Shown: positions 47,401-56,944, numbered from the stretch's first letter. The stretch: DNA of 64,000 nucleotides from Phallusia mammillata (GCA_003260075.1 QLIY01000513.1:50773-114772); one strand, 5' to 3'. The notes: a model not told the origin generated them from the sequence alone. Numbers and translations are program-made.

Positions 47401-48869
47401 TTTGGATCAATCCTGGGCGTTGCAATCCTTTGAGAGTCGGTAATATTAATTTTACATGTCGTAACAGTAAACTTTCGTAAGGAGTAGATTAAGTTTTGAC
47501 AGTAACAAAGTTATCAATACGATTTGGCAAACCAAAAATTGGGTCGCGAGCCGGATGAAATGACCTCGCGGGCCGTAGTTTGGTGACCCCTGTACTATAT
47601 AGTCGGCTGTACATTCTTTATTTGTTCGCAATTTCGCATTAGAGATTGCCCTGACTTTGAGTGAATCAACAATTTCTGGGCAACATATGCGTAGTTTAAA
47701 AGAATACTGGCAACGTGTCTCTGTGTTCGCAAAAGCCTACTTTTTCGCAACTTATCAGTGTTGAAGTGGCTTTTTCCAACGTTCGGAACTAACTTGACAG
47801 TAGCTTAAAGCGGACCTACCATGTATGTTGTTTCCAAAAAACAAGACAAGCATCATTAGTGCTAACGTTTTTTAGGGGGGGGCGTGAGAATAAATAATTA
47901 GTGTAAAGTGGGGCGCGACCGAAAAAGTTTAAGAACCCCTGGACTATTCGAATTGTATTCGTAAAAATGTAGTTATGTATTCGATTTTACGAATCTTACG
48001 TTGCCAAAGGCTGACAACAATTCGAATTGTATTCGTAAAAATGTAGGCATGTATTCCATTCTACGAATTGTTACATTGCTACAGGCTGACAACAATTCGA
48101 ATGGTATTCATACAAATGTAGTCATGTATTCGATTTTGCGAGTTGTTACGTTGCCAAAGGCCGACAACAATTGGAATTGTATTCGTAAAAAATTATTGTC
48201 TATTCGAATTTGCGAATTCTTGGGTTGGCAAAGACCTACAACAATTCGAATTATATTCGAATGAATTTACTCAAGCTTTTGTATTCATGAATGGTTGGTT
48301 TGAATGTTAACATCAACTATTCGAATTGTATTCATGCACTATCGAACGAAAGCCAAAATCATTCGAATACAGCACGAAGGTGGCAAAACCTGTATTCGAA
48401 TGCATTCGAATACGAATGACGAATAGCCCCATGTCTGCACATTANTGCATTCGAATACGAATGACGAATACGAATTGCCCCATGTCTGGTCTTGTCACTA
48501 GCTGCACTGATGAGACCTTATAGTTCGATACAGTGTGTACTGTCCACAACTTAGACAAAAATCAATCTAAGTACGCTTGGAAACAGTTATACATGTAGCT
48601 GTTACCTCAGTAGAAGCGTGTTTGGTACGCAGCAAAGTAAAAACATCTGTGTTGTATTCGCTCGCGGTCTGTTCATGCTACACTCGATTCAGAAACGCTT
48701 TGTGTCAATGCACAATGTCTTTTTTTGAAAATTTTAACCAGGTGTTCTGGCGGGCGTTTGTGGAGCGGATACCATGCGATTTCGTCCTTGTCTTCTTTTC
48801 ACACCGACCCACGCGGACATGTTGGTCGACAATCTTGACCAAGCGATCCGCGATGTAAAGAAATCCTGA
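32404..48869 (+). CDS. ABAT: 4-aminobutyrate aminotransferase, mitochondrial (GABA transaminase)
   Basis: Exons: 32404-32512 (ATG), 33149-33231, 36470-36499, 36801-36918, 37565-37614, 37845-38087, 38520-38714, 39117-39245, 44106-44273, 45287-45545 and 48742-48869 (stop). They join in frame to 503 residues against about 500 in human. A Ser/Lys/Arg-rich leader precedes VPGPNTK. Conserved blocks are [29 protein letters not shown] (the Cys pair that holds the Fe-S cluster in the mammalian enzyme), [19 protein letters not shown], the PLP-ring Asp in FICDEVQTG, and the PLP Schiff-base Lys in FAKKMLTGG (about residue 359). The terminal exon carries MRFRPCLLF. The enzyme transfers the amino group of GABA to 2-oxoglutarate in the mitochondrial matrix. 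The exon 8 acceptor is unusual: upstream AGs keep homologous residues but break phase, and only 39117 keeps frame. The last intron contains nested transposons. Confidence 0.92.
32838..33065. mobile_element. hAT-type MITE in ABAT intron 1
   Basis: Ends CAATGGTCGGCAACCGCTGG and AAAGGTTGCCGACCTCTG, with the perfect duplication GTTTAATT (32830-32837 and 33066-33073). Confidence 0.85.
33903..34270. mobile_element. hAT-type element in ABAT intron 2, with a nested fragment
   Basis: Ends CAGGGGTCGGCAACCTTTTT and GTGGACCGACCACTG, flanks GGCTAGGA / GCCTAGGA. A second hAT end (CAGTGGTTCTCAAACTTTTT near 34041) lies between two C-runs inside it. Confidence 0.78.
35221..35420 (+). repeat. SINE copy in ABAT intron 2
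   Basis: B-box-like GGTTGGAATCCTACCGCAGG, then GATTCGGTATAATGCC, GGCCTGGCGTACTATG and GGATCCCAGTTAC. The 3' end runs into a C-run. Confidence 0.75.
35421..35492. other. Gap-like C-run (72 bases)
   Basis: Joins a SINE body to the middle of a hAT MITE; both are truncated at the run. Confidence 0.8.
35493..35775. repeat. Partial copy of the 49904-50230 hAT MITE
   Basis: AAGCAGGGGGTACGACTTGC, then GAATGCGTATAACAAG and GGTACGAGCGCTAAAAAGG match the downstream copy. The left end runs into a 72-base C-run. Confidence 0.7.
37477..37535 (-). repeat. SINE 3' fragment upstream of ABAT exon 5
   Basis: In reverse it reads CGTGATCGCTGGTCTGCATC and ends in the CATCTTAGCT-type tail. It lies about 30 bases before the exon 5 acceptor. 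Confidence 0.75.
39283..39415 (-). repeat. SINE 5' part downstream of ABAT exon 8
   Basis: In reverse it shows TCCTGTCGTGGGTTCGAATC (B box), then TTTTTCTAGCC, GGTGACCGGC and TTTAATTAACCTGG, matching the family. Confidence 0.7.
39625..39845 (+). repeat. Repeat family B copy in ABAT intron 8
   Basis: CAATGCGCCAGCCTCACTTT, GTGAGCCCCAATCAC, ATCCACCAATTGTGCCC, GCGCTCCATAACGTTTCAAC and TTTCACCAAGCGAACAAAAC. Confidence 0.75.
39984..40946 (-). pseudogene. Retrotransposon RNase H end and integrase
   Basis: It carries the C-terminal RNase H ([11 protein letters not shown]), the zinc-binding HHCC region around residues 90-115 and the integrase core (DIVGPLPES, then SDRGPQF, then [16 protein letters not shown]), which supplies the D,D,E residues. 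The frame ends soon after the core, so the element is truncated at its 3' side. Confidence 0.88.
41175..41825 (-). pseudogene. Retrotransposon reverse transcriptase palm domain
   Basis: It contains [17 protein letters not shown], then [10 protein letters not shown] and the catalytic YLDDILIAS block, and ends at an in-frame stop (TAA) just before the RNase H region. It is part of the antisense gypsy element. Confidence 0.88.
41503..42531 (-). pseudogene. Retrotransposon protease and start of reverse transcriptase
   Basis: The frame encodes a retropepsin core ([12 protein letters not shown] at about residue 40), then a spacer and the N-terminal fingers of the reverse transcriptase ([20 protein letters not shown]). 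After VPKDGT the expected finger motif is missing and the frame shifts; the palm continues in another frame from about 41,825. The break marks the copy as non-functional. Confidence 0.85.
42911..43141 (-). pseudogene. Retrotransposon Gag N-terminus (second copy at 43318-43548)
   Basis: It starts [19 protein letters not shown] and runs for 76 residues; KLP-FW-E---W F-Q-E-QF is typical of invertebrate Ty3/gypsy Gag. An identical 76-residue frame occurs at 43318-43548 on the other side of a C-run. The duplicate is best explained as unmerged contig ends rather than a real tandem. Confidence 0.75.
43595..43817 (-). repeat. Candidate 5' LTR of the gypsy element
   Basis: On the minus strand the segment begins TGTCAGACATTTTAC and ends GCTACA, giving TGT..ACA termini about 223 bases apart. 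It has an AATAAA signal near its 3' end, followed two bases later by TTGGTGACC, a typical primer-binding-site context. Its first 35 or so bases on the plus strand recur before the C-run at about 43.2 kb as part of the duplicated contig end. Confidence 0.55.
43846..43995 (+). repeat. SINE 3' part upstream of ABAT exon 9
   Basis: GATTCGGTATGACGCC, GGGCCTGGCGTACTATGA, GTGTGCCGTGATCAGTGG and CAGGGCTGATCCCAGTTATT. It ends about 110 bases before the exon 9 acceptor. Confidence 0.75.
44587..44903. mobile_element. hAT-type MITE in ABAT intron 9
   Basis: Ends CAGGGGTTCCCAACCTGTGG and AAAGGTTGGGAAACCCTG, flanks AATTAGAG / TATTAGAG. Confidence 0.82.
46115..48488. mobile_element. hAT-type element with ATTCGAAT-rich interior, inserted into a MITE
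   Basis: Termini are CAGACATGAGG and its near inverse CCCCATGTCTG. The eight-base direct repeat GTCTTGTC flanks both sides (46107-46114 and 48489-48496), a perfect hAT-type target duplication. The interior is made of degenerate units containing ATTCGAAT/ATTCGTATTC. It carries a second complete element at 46962-47941. No transposase is visible, so it is non-autonomous. Confidence 0.85.
46962..47941. mobile_element. hAT-type element nested in the ATTCGAAT element
   Basis: Inverted ends CAGGGGTTCTTAAACTGGGG and AGTTTAAGAACCCCTG, with the perfect eight-base duplication GACTATTC at 46954-46961 and 47942-47949. A further degraded pair of ends (ACTGCGGGCC near 47,160 and GGGCCGTAGTTTGGTGACC near 47,580) suggests a third, older insertion inside it. 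Confidence 0.85.
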
Positions 48870-49131
48870 AGTAGTGTGAAAATGATCCGTAGCGACATGA
48901 AGGTGTAATTCGGTAATCGGGCCTGGCTTTTTTCTGTTGTGATATGTTGTCTTTTTTAAAACACTTTTAGCTGTCGCATTGATACCCGTTAAATGAGCAA
49001 TTGCAAATGTGATCAAATTTTATGTTACAACCTTGTTTTTGATCGTTGCTATGTTGTACTGCTTGAAATACACCGAAATGTTTAAACGACTGAGAGTTTG
49101 GTGGAAAAATAGGTTCTAAAGCAGCGGTTCT

Positions 49132-49600
49132 CAAACTGGGGTCCGCGGTCCCTTAGGGGTCCGCCACGCGATTTCAGAGGGACCGCGAGGAGCTTAAAGT
49201 ATTTCTACAATCTTATGTAACATTAGATCTTGCAAGAGTATAAGCAAAAATTAGCAAGACAAACGAGTTTAATGTGACAAGAAGTGGTCCATTGCTTCAT
49301 TTTCAATAACAAACAGAAGCAATTGTTCGCGCACTATGTTTATATTATTTTAGTCTTGGTTTTGACGTAATAAATTGCCTTTGAAGCATTCCCACGCACT
49401 TGCTAAACTAAATTCATTCTGTATGTTGTTGTGGGAATGCTTTTAAAAGGAATAAATTAACTTTTAGTTTGATAACTGGACAGTTTTATTTGCCAAGGTA
49501 TTTTAAATTTTATGCATATATTTAGCTTGGACAGTGAGTGCTCGAAAAAATTGCGAAGGGACCGTTATAACAAAAAATCAAAAAAGTTTGAGAACCGCTG
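49132..49600. mobile_element. hAT-type element
   Basis: Ends CAGCGGTTCTCAAACTGGGG and AAGTTTGAGAACCGCTG, flanks TTCTAAAG / TTCTAGAG. The body contains GGGACCGCGAGGAGCTTAAA, also found as a fragment at about 51690-51790. Confidence 0.85.
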
Positions 49601-49903
49601 TTCTAGAGTTTCATACTTTGTTGGTTATGCATTCGAAAGTAAATGATTTCATAACTTTTAATTAGATTCAATCTTTCACTCGTTTATATCCGTTTTTAGC
49701 TTTTTTCTAGTATTTTAGGTCAGAAATACAAGCCCTAAAATGCAGAATTTTTATACAGATGTTTGCATTGATTTCAAATTTTGTTTTTTTAGAGATCTAA
49801 ACTTAATCGCACTATCTTTCTACAGTAACCGATTCATATAAACAGGTGTGTGGGGACCCATTCGTTTATGCTTGCAAACACAATTATGTTTGTAGGTCTA
49901 TAG

Positions 49904-50230
49904 CAGGGGTTCTTAACCAGGGGTACATGTACCCCTTGGGGGTACGAAGCACCAAAGTAGGGGGTACGACAGTCAGTGTTAAATTATACGCTATTTAGGC
50001 ATATTTGTGAAGAATGCGTAACAAGATTTCAATTGACTGATTGTTCGTGAACTGTAAATATTATTGAACTTACAAGACTATTTTAATGCATGCATTGAAG
50101 ACGTAAGTTGTAAATACACTGAGTTTAATTCCTATTATTGTTTACTTCCTTCGGCCATTGGAGACAGGGGTACGAGAAAATGTCATGGAAGCTCAAGTGG
50201 TAGGAGCGCTAAAAAGGTTAAGAAACAGTG
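49904..50230. mobile_element. hAT-type MITE
   Basis: Ends CAGGGGTTCTTAACCAGGGG and AAGGTTAAGAAACAGTG, with the perfect duplication GTCTATAG (49896-49903 and 50231-50238). A partial relative starts after the long C-run at 35,493 and ends near 35,772. Confidence 0.87.
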
Positions 50231-50937
50231 GTCTATAGTGTGTGTAGCGAATCGGTAAAAGGATATAAAATATATAAAATGGAAAAGTCACCATTTAAGT
50301 TTGTTTCAATTTTCTCCTCGGTGCACGGGCAACGCCTGAAAGCGTTATGTTCACAAAGAGTCCACCGACAGACTGCCTGTTTTATTGCACCGACAGACTG
50401 CCTGTTTTTAAGTCCATTGGATCCTTTTTATTGTTTTGAATTCGATATAATTCAACCGATGATATTGTAGCAATGTCTTTACTAATTTTAGTGTGTTTCA
50501 ATGTGATTATTTTTGCGTATCAAACCTTTACCTTTTTGGGAATTGTGTCACAATATTAATCACTTACTGATTATTATCTGTGCTATGTGTTATTGCTGCA
50601 TTTGCCGTATATGAACCGAGAAAAAGAAAGTTCTCGTATAATCGATTTAAGGCAGCAATGCAGAAAGTAGTTGTACGAAGAAATTTCGAGAAAAGAAGAC
50701 AGAGCTTTTCACTTGTTTACGAATTATTGTACAAGCCTAATTCACTTGATTGAGCTGATTATGACGTAATTTTGTTTGTGTGCCCCCCCCCCCAGACAAT
50801 GCTAGATTTTTCGATATATTCTTGAAGGTTATGCGGGCTATGAAAGCCCGCGTGTCAGCAATACTTAGTGTTAGATCGTTGGTAATTGGCCAGTCAAAAA
50901 GCAGTTTGAATTTCATTTAGGCTACTAAAACTAAGGA

Positions 50938-51395
50938 TTGTTAAGTGTGAAGCCTCCATTATTCATTCGATACTTCCCTGAAATTGATGGCAATGAGCGT
51001 GATTTAATACGCATCCCATTCACATTGGTGGTGGAAAAAGTTCCCGATAAATTGCAGGATGAATTTTTAAAACTCAAAACGGATTATTGCGCAAGAGATA
51101 TATTCAGGGAAAAATCAATCACTGAATTTTGGCCACTGATGTGTAATTTCTATCCCAAAGTGCCAGAGAGAGCAAGTATCCTTCCGTTTGTCTCCACTTA
51201 TCTATGTGAATTAGGTTTTTCAACTCTTTTGCAAATGAAAACAAACCAAAGAAACAGATTGAACGTGGAGAATGATATTTGCTGTGCTCTTTCCAATACT
51301 CTTCCATTCTTGAGTTGTCGAGATTGAACGTGGAGAATGATATTCGCTGTGCTCTTTCCAATACTCTTGCATTTATGAGTTGTCGAGACAAAAGC
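50938..51395 (+). pseudogene. hAT transposase C-terminal fragment
   Basis: The 129-residue frame (50938-51327) contains VEKVPDKLQDEFLKLKTDY, then FYPKVPERASILPFVSTYLC and SFSTLLQ-type sequence followed by NQRNRLNVENDICCALS. This is the C-terminal dimerisation/catalytic end of hAT transposases (ZBED5/SCAND3-like family). N-terminal BED finger and catalytic core are missing. A 62-base segment near the end is tandemly repeated (51266-51327 and 51328-51389), which shows decay. It is the only transposase trace seen among the hAT elements of the window and may come from the family that mobilised them. Confidence 0.8.
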
Positions 51396-51479
51396 ATTCA
51401 CAAGCTTCACACTGACTGTTAAATGCATTGACTCTTATATTTTGAATATATTCTTTGAATAAAATATTTTTCAGTAAAG

Positions 51480-52589
51480 TTCATGATATATAGTACAAAG
51501 AGGTACAAAGAGAAATATTAGAGGCTAGAAGTGAGGTTATAATCGAGAGTTTAATTTCTCTTCTAAGAATTTTCTAAATGTTAATGTAAACGATATTTTA
51601 GCAAACTAAATTTGTAGGGGCAATTAGATTTTATCGACTAAAAGAGTGCACAGGACAAAAAAGGTTGGGAACCACCAATCATCTAATCATTAGAGGGACA
51701 GCGAGGAGCTTGAAGTATTTCAAAATTCTTATGTAACATCAAACCTTGCTACCATATAATCAAGTATTTGACAGGTAAATGAGTCTACTGTGACAATATT
51801 AATGGCCCTTAACTTTATTTTCAGTAACAAAAAGACGATATATCGCGCAAAATTCCATTATTGTTGAAATCTCACTTATCAAACGACAAATGCAGATACG
51901 ATATTGTCCATCAATTTTTGTCAGGGTTGGTTGTGCAACGTGGTAGAGTGTAATGACACTTGTTTATGTATTATTTAATGTATTACTTAGGACAGTTTTA
52001 CAACTGAGCAATTTACAGCTGTTACAATAGACAGTAAGTCATATAGAAAGAAAAAGGAAGCAAGCTGTCCTGTTCGCTTGCCGTGCAAGTGTAACGCGAG
52101 TCAAATCGCAGGAGAGAGTTTGCTACAAACAAATAACTTTACTTTTGCCTACAGTAGTCTAAACAATATTTATCACCTAGCTGGTGATTACTTTACGTTT
52201 CGTTTTCAACCATGCTGTAAAAAAAATTTTTTGCCCTAATTTATTTGATTGGTTTATTCCTTTGTTTAAGGAATAATGTTCACATTTCCTGTTTATTTGA
52301 ATCATTTTCAAAATTTTTGTATTATTACGCACTCTTTGTTAAAAATTCCAGTTATGTTTTTTATTTGACATTACGCATGTTACAACCGGTAACAACAATT
52401 AATTGTTATAGGTCAGGTGTGAGGGTTGTTTTGGTGTTGACGTGTAGTAGGTGGTGGTTGTCCTGCTGCGGGTTAATGTGGGTTGAAGTTGTTAAAAGCA
52501 ACTTGGCCTAAATAAATAATACTCTGTTACTTGAAACAATACCAAACAACGTTGTTAAAAAAAGTTCAAAAAATGTTGTTCAACTAAGC
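51480..52589. other. Repeat-rich intergenic stretch
   Basis: A hAT end (AAAGGTTGGGAACCACCAAT near 51660), a fragment of the 49132-49600 element (51690-51790) and a segment at 52240-52400 that recurs at 57345-57435. No gene supported. Confidence 0.5.
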
Positions 52590-53036
52590 CAGTGATTTTC
52601 AACTTGTGGGTCGTTTGCCATTTTACATTTTACTGCGGGTCCCGATGCTGTTAACAAACATTAAAAACATAATAATCATCAGAAACATCAAAGTGAAAAC
52701 ATTTTAAAGCAAAAAATAAATAAAAAACAATCAATTTATTTTATTTAAACTTATTTGAAGTTCGATTTTGACCAATACAAAACAACTGTTTTTTAAAGTC
52801 ACTATACAGAAGATAACTAAATGGAAGTGCCACAGCACTGCAAGGGTAAACGAACGTCAAAAAAGACTTGTAATCGACGAAATATAATTTCTGTATGAAA
52901 ATCCAACGGACCAGCAAGCTTTGCCCTTTTCTCTTTGCCCAGAGTGAAAAAAGATATGGAAATTTAAGAAAGGGAATGTCGCATTATATGTGGTTGCTAA
53001 AACGGGTCGCGGTATGAAAAAGGTTGAAAACCACTG
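52590..53036. mobile_element. hAT-type element
   Basis: Ends CAGTGATTTTCAACTTGTGG and AAAGGTTGAAAACCACTG, flanks AACTAAGC / AACCAAGC. It abuts the last recognised exon of the minus-strand candidate gene. Confidence 0.82.
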
Positions 53037-53077
53037 AACCAAGCTAAGCACAAGGCAGCATTGAAATATTTTCTGAC

Positions 53078-54141
53078 CTTGATTTTGGGGCGGCTGACGT
53101 TGTTGATCTTCTTTCGTAACCTTAGCTGTAACCTGAAGAAAAATGTAAGTGCAGCAATGGTTTAATTTACGGAAAACAAAAAGCGATAACAAATTATTAG
53201 AAACCAGCACTGCTTCTGTAACAGAGTCTGTCAACATATTCTGTACCAGAATCTATATTGTTCCAAATAGCATTCTTTTATACCCATATAAACATCGTTT
53301 GGATTTTTGCACAGAATCACTGCTGATTTATCATAATCGCTTTTGTGTTATAACTATACAAGTTAAACTTTTATCTATTTAGATCACGCTTTTTTAAATT
53401 AACAAGAATGTAAACAGAAAAACAAATTTGACAAAAGCTTTTTTCTAAAAAAGGATCCTACCTGCTTAGGGTTGTATGATGGTTGTTTCCCCTGCGGACC
53501 AATAAGCAATTTGTCAGTTTAAAGATAGAGCAAAATTAACTTACCTTTGCACAAATTTATTTTAAAAAAAACAACCAATGCAAGTATAAGATAGACGAAA
53601 CAGTTAACAAAAAATACTAGGCTTGATTTTGCTTTTGCGTTTTGTGAATCACCACTGATGCAATAATTGGGTCCATACAGTCACTTACGATAATTACCTT
53701 AGCAGTTTTATTCAACTTTTTTTTACCATCTTGTTAACACCTCTTCGGTTACCCTACTTTTTGAATTGGTAAATTTGTGATTTTTTTATAAGATCTACAT
53801 AATCGTTTTGCAAAAGGCCTACTTTAAAACGATGATTTAAATAATAGACAAACTATAAACAAATTTACAAGTTTTTGTTCGGCCACGCTGCGTAACTTTT
53901 TTCCCGCGTTCTTACCCCACTTATTACTTGTCTTTGTGATGTTCCTGCAACTTTTGGGATCGTATTTTTCCCTTTTGATCCTGCCCCTGCAACTTTTGGG
54001 ATCGGTTGTTTTCCCGCTGAAACAAATCATTTTTTTAAAACAATAAAATACAACTAGATTTTCCGGCACCCCAGCAATGTGATGTTATTAACCCTTCTAA
54101 AATTATCGTCTATTTGGATTCAAATTGTTGCACCAGAGTTT

Positions 54142-54200
<59 letters not shown>

Positions 54201-56040
54201 AAAAAAAGACATGATTCGGGCCTAACTTTGATTAAATTTTAACTAGCTAAGTAGCTAGTTGCTGGAACTGGCCTAATGTCAAACAGCCCTAAAACGCCTT
54301 GTTGAAAACGAATGTTCTATTGTGTTTATTGTCTTGATCTTTCCTGAGGCTTTTATGTCTGGGCCTGTTAATCAAACTTTCCGGCATAAACGGGCTTCTC
54401 AAAAAGTCTGGTTCGGGCCGGGTTTCAGGCTTATCCTTTGTGGTTCGTGCCGGGTTCAGGCTCCAATTTCAGGCCCGTTTACAACTCTGTGTTTCACTCA
54501 TCCGGCAGGCCAAGCTGTAATTACTGGTTTAAACCACGTTGTATGTTCTTTAATCAGATCAACTTTTTAAGTTATTTACAAAATTAAAATTTATGACTAT
54601 ATTTATTCAATGTCTTTAAAATCATGCTTTTATGTGTTTGTTAAAGTTTTGTTACATTATACACATCAATTTCCTACAGTGCAGTCAGTTTCATAGCATG
54701 AATATGCGTTCTATGCTTATGCTCTGTCTAAAAATGGTTGGTGCAGGCTAGCGATAACTTTAAACTATACGTGTTTTATGGAGTGATTTTCAGACTAGTA
54801 AAGCAAGGTGGTAAAACTAAAATTAATAGTGGATAGGTCATCTATAAGGTGTTGCATGAATTACCAAGATGTTTTATGTAACATTACTGGTGAGTACCCA
54901 TACAACACAACTAAAATGAAAAAAATGAAGATCTGTATCAAATGTGCACATCTTGCACACTTCGATGTGCCTTTGGTGGTTTAGGACAAGCAATGGGCTC
55001 CACTTACCTAATGTTGACTGGAATATGGCAGTAATGGACAAAAACAGTAGAAAGCGACTGAAATTATTAGAAAGAGTACATAACTAAGTTATTAAGCGAT
55101 CTGAAAAATTTGGTACGAAAATTAGTATAAAAGCTACACTTCCCTTAAAACGTAAGGGATATAAATGATGAGAATTAAGCTGAATTGTTCCAACAGGATA
55201 AAACGAAACGTGTCTAAACAATGTGGTCATGGCTAACAGCTGTTGGTCAATTAAACGGGACGATATTGCTGCCAGTCATTTCTGAAAGTTACAGAAGTAC
55301 ATGGTGTAGGCCTATACCCGATATACCTAAAAACTTACAAAGAAACCATTTTTTTGTTTTATGTGTTGAATTTTGTTGGTTAGGAGTGTCCACCTGTTAC
55401 ATTTAAAATTAAATTCAAAATTTTGTTCTTGCAATTAAACGTTAATTCCAAATAAAATACTCAAAACCAGTTTCACTATAGTGTATACATATAGATTGTT
55501 TTTCAAACGTGGATGTACCATAATATAAAAACTAGATGTGATACAGATAAACTGATTGCATTTTTGAAATCAGGGCACTAGAATTAGTCAAAATCAGTTA
55601 AAACATTACAGACACCAGTAAAAAAATATTTTTTTGTTGCCCAGTGAATCTGCAACTATTCCCAGTTTATAACCAAAATACAGTGGACCACCGAAAAAGT
55701 TATCATGTCAACTTATAAATAGTTAAGAACCACTAAGCTAAGAGACTGGATCAATGTGCTGACAAAACACTTACGTGGTTTACCCATCTTCTTCAATATA
55801 TTTGAATTCGTTCTTGCAAACTTGTTTAAAGATGATGATCTCAAAATAATTCTGATTGAAATGTTTTCAACTGTGAACAAATAAAATCCATTAATAAAGC
55901 AATTTATTTAGGCTGTACAGGTAAAATAGACCTACCTTTAAACGACCGTTGAACGCGCTTGTCTTGACAAGTAAGGCAGGTAACACCGTCCTTACCCGTA
56001 ACGCTGCCCATACACGCCGAACATTTCTTTGTTTGTGTGG
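53078..56040 (-). CDS. Candidate multi-exon gene with CxxC exon and Lys/Pro/Gln-rich exons, unrecognised
   Basis: On the minus strand several small segments have good splice borders and compatible phases. 56040-55936 is phase 1 at both ends and encodes KKCSACMGSVTGKDGVTCLT plus CQ, a CxxC..CxxC metal-site pattern. 55787-55775 is an ATG with MGKP and a phase-1 donor, an alternative first exon. 54016-53916 contains IPKVAG twice (GKQPIPKVAGAGSKGKN). 53491-53462 encodes GKQPSYNPKQ, and 53132-53078 encodes VTAKVTKEDQQRQPPQNQ. The product would be small, basic and disordered, perhaps nucleic-acid binding. The downstream end was not found: next comes a hAT element. The 3' part of the model is better supported by phase than the link to the CxxC exon. 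A degraded duplicate of the CxxC exon lies at about 56200-56340. Confidence 0.4.
54143..54198. other. Gap-like C-run (56 bases)
   Basis: Lies between 54016 and 55775, within the first intron of the minus-strand candidate gene. Confidence 0.75.
54270..54495 (+). repeat. Interspersed repeat rich in GGTTCGGGCCGGGTTC
   Basis: Shares AATGTCAAACAGCCCTAAAACG, the TCAAACTTTC...AACGGGC block and CAATTTCAGGCCCGTTTACA with copies at 57515-57745 (+) and 57190-57350 (-). Confidence 0.7.
54560..55774. other. Unannotated stretch
   Basis: AT-rich, no recognisable domain or repeat. It forms most of the putative intron between 54016 and 55775 on the minus strand. Confidence 0.4.
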
Positions 56041-56427
56041 CTGTATATCAAGAAAACGCCAACGAAGAGGTACACAGTCATTGTTTGAACTAAACTCACT
56101 TTCCAGTACCGAATCGCCATTGAATTGTTTAAGTATACTAGTAAGCTTGAAATAGCTGCGCAACGTTGAAGCGGTATGGAGCGCAAAATACTGGGTGTTT
56201 GTCTTGTCAAGGCTGTTTGCACAGTGAGTGTTGTATTTCTGCGATCGCGTTTAACCCGTCACCGCCCATACAGATACACGCCAAACATGTCAAAAGTGTG
56301 CTCTTTGTGTGTTATATGTTATCTGTCAAGGAAACATCAACAAGGAGGTACGCAGTGATTGTTAAAACTAAATCACTCTCCAGTCTCGAACCGCTATTGA
56401 ACTGGGCCCAAGTCACAAATGTTAATC

Positions 56428-56850
56428 TGCAATGGGTCGCCAACCTTTACCACTCTAAGAGCCATTCGTACTATTTTCACACACTAAAAAACTCTGGGAG
56501 CCACAAAGCTGTTTGGAAATTTGAAATAAATTGACACAGACGCTGATTTTTATTTATTGTTGGCCAAATATAAACAAACAGATATTGTTGCGTTCGTGCG
56601 CGCACAAACTGCAAACCGAAACACTAACCTCACATTTTGTGTTAAACTGGGCGCCAGTTTGCTTTTTTAGAATGTACATTTCATTTATTTGCGGTTAGTT
56701 GTAGCTATAAGAAGCGGGTTCGCTCATGTTATTGCAATGCAATTTTTATTTTCGACTTTTATGTTCGGCATAATCAACACATAGTTTGTAATTAAAACAT
56801 TTCGTAAGAGCCGCATCGGAGGGATCAAAGAGCCGCGGGTTATGGTCTAG
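56428..56850. repeat. Degenerate hAT-like element
   Basis: AATGGGTCGCCAACCTTTAC with CTAAGAGCCATTCG on the left, and AAGAGCCGCGGGTTATGGTC on the right, are typical of hAT elements with ends in GGTTGCCGACCC. The flanking duplication is not recognisable. Confidence 0.45.
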
Positions 56851-56944
56851 GTCTAGGTCAACCCAGCCTAATCTGGAATAGGTCAACCAGGCCTACGGTT
56901 AACTCCACTGCCACTTTTAACCCTCAAGTACAGATTTTAAGTAT

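Larger units (their letters stand above)
45970..48560. repeat. Split MITE (CAGACAGTGCACACTG family) interrupted by hAT insertions
   Basis: The left half (about 45970-46114) contains TCATCAGTGCAGCTGGTGACAAG and TGGCTACCCTAGCG. The right half (48489-48560) contains CTAGCTGCACTGATGAGACC and CAGTGTGTACTGTCC. Together they rebuild the family seen intact at 2969-3135. Confidence 0.7.

Noticed and set aside
48001-48264. An 87-codon frame in the ATTCGAAT region
   Set aside because: It is translation of short tandem palindromic units in a DNA transposon, with no domain.
46115-48488. CRISPR array
   Set aside because: The repeated units are short palindromes of irregular spacing in a eukaryotic transposon with hAT ends.
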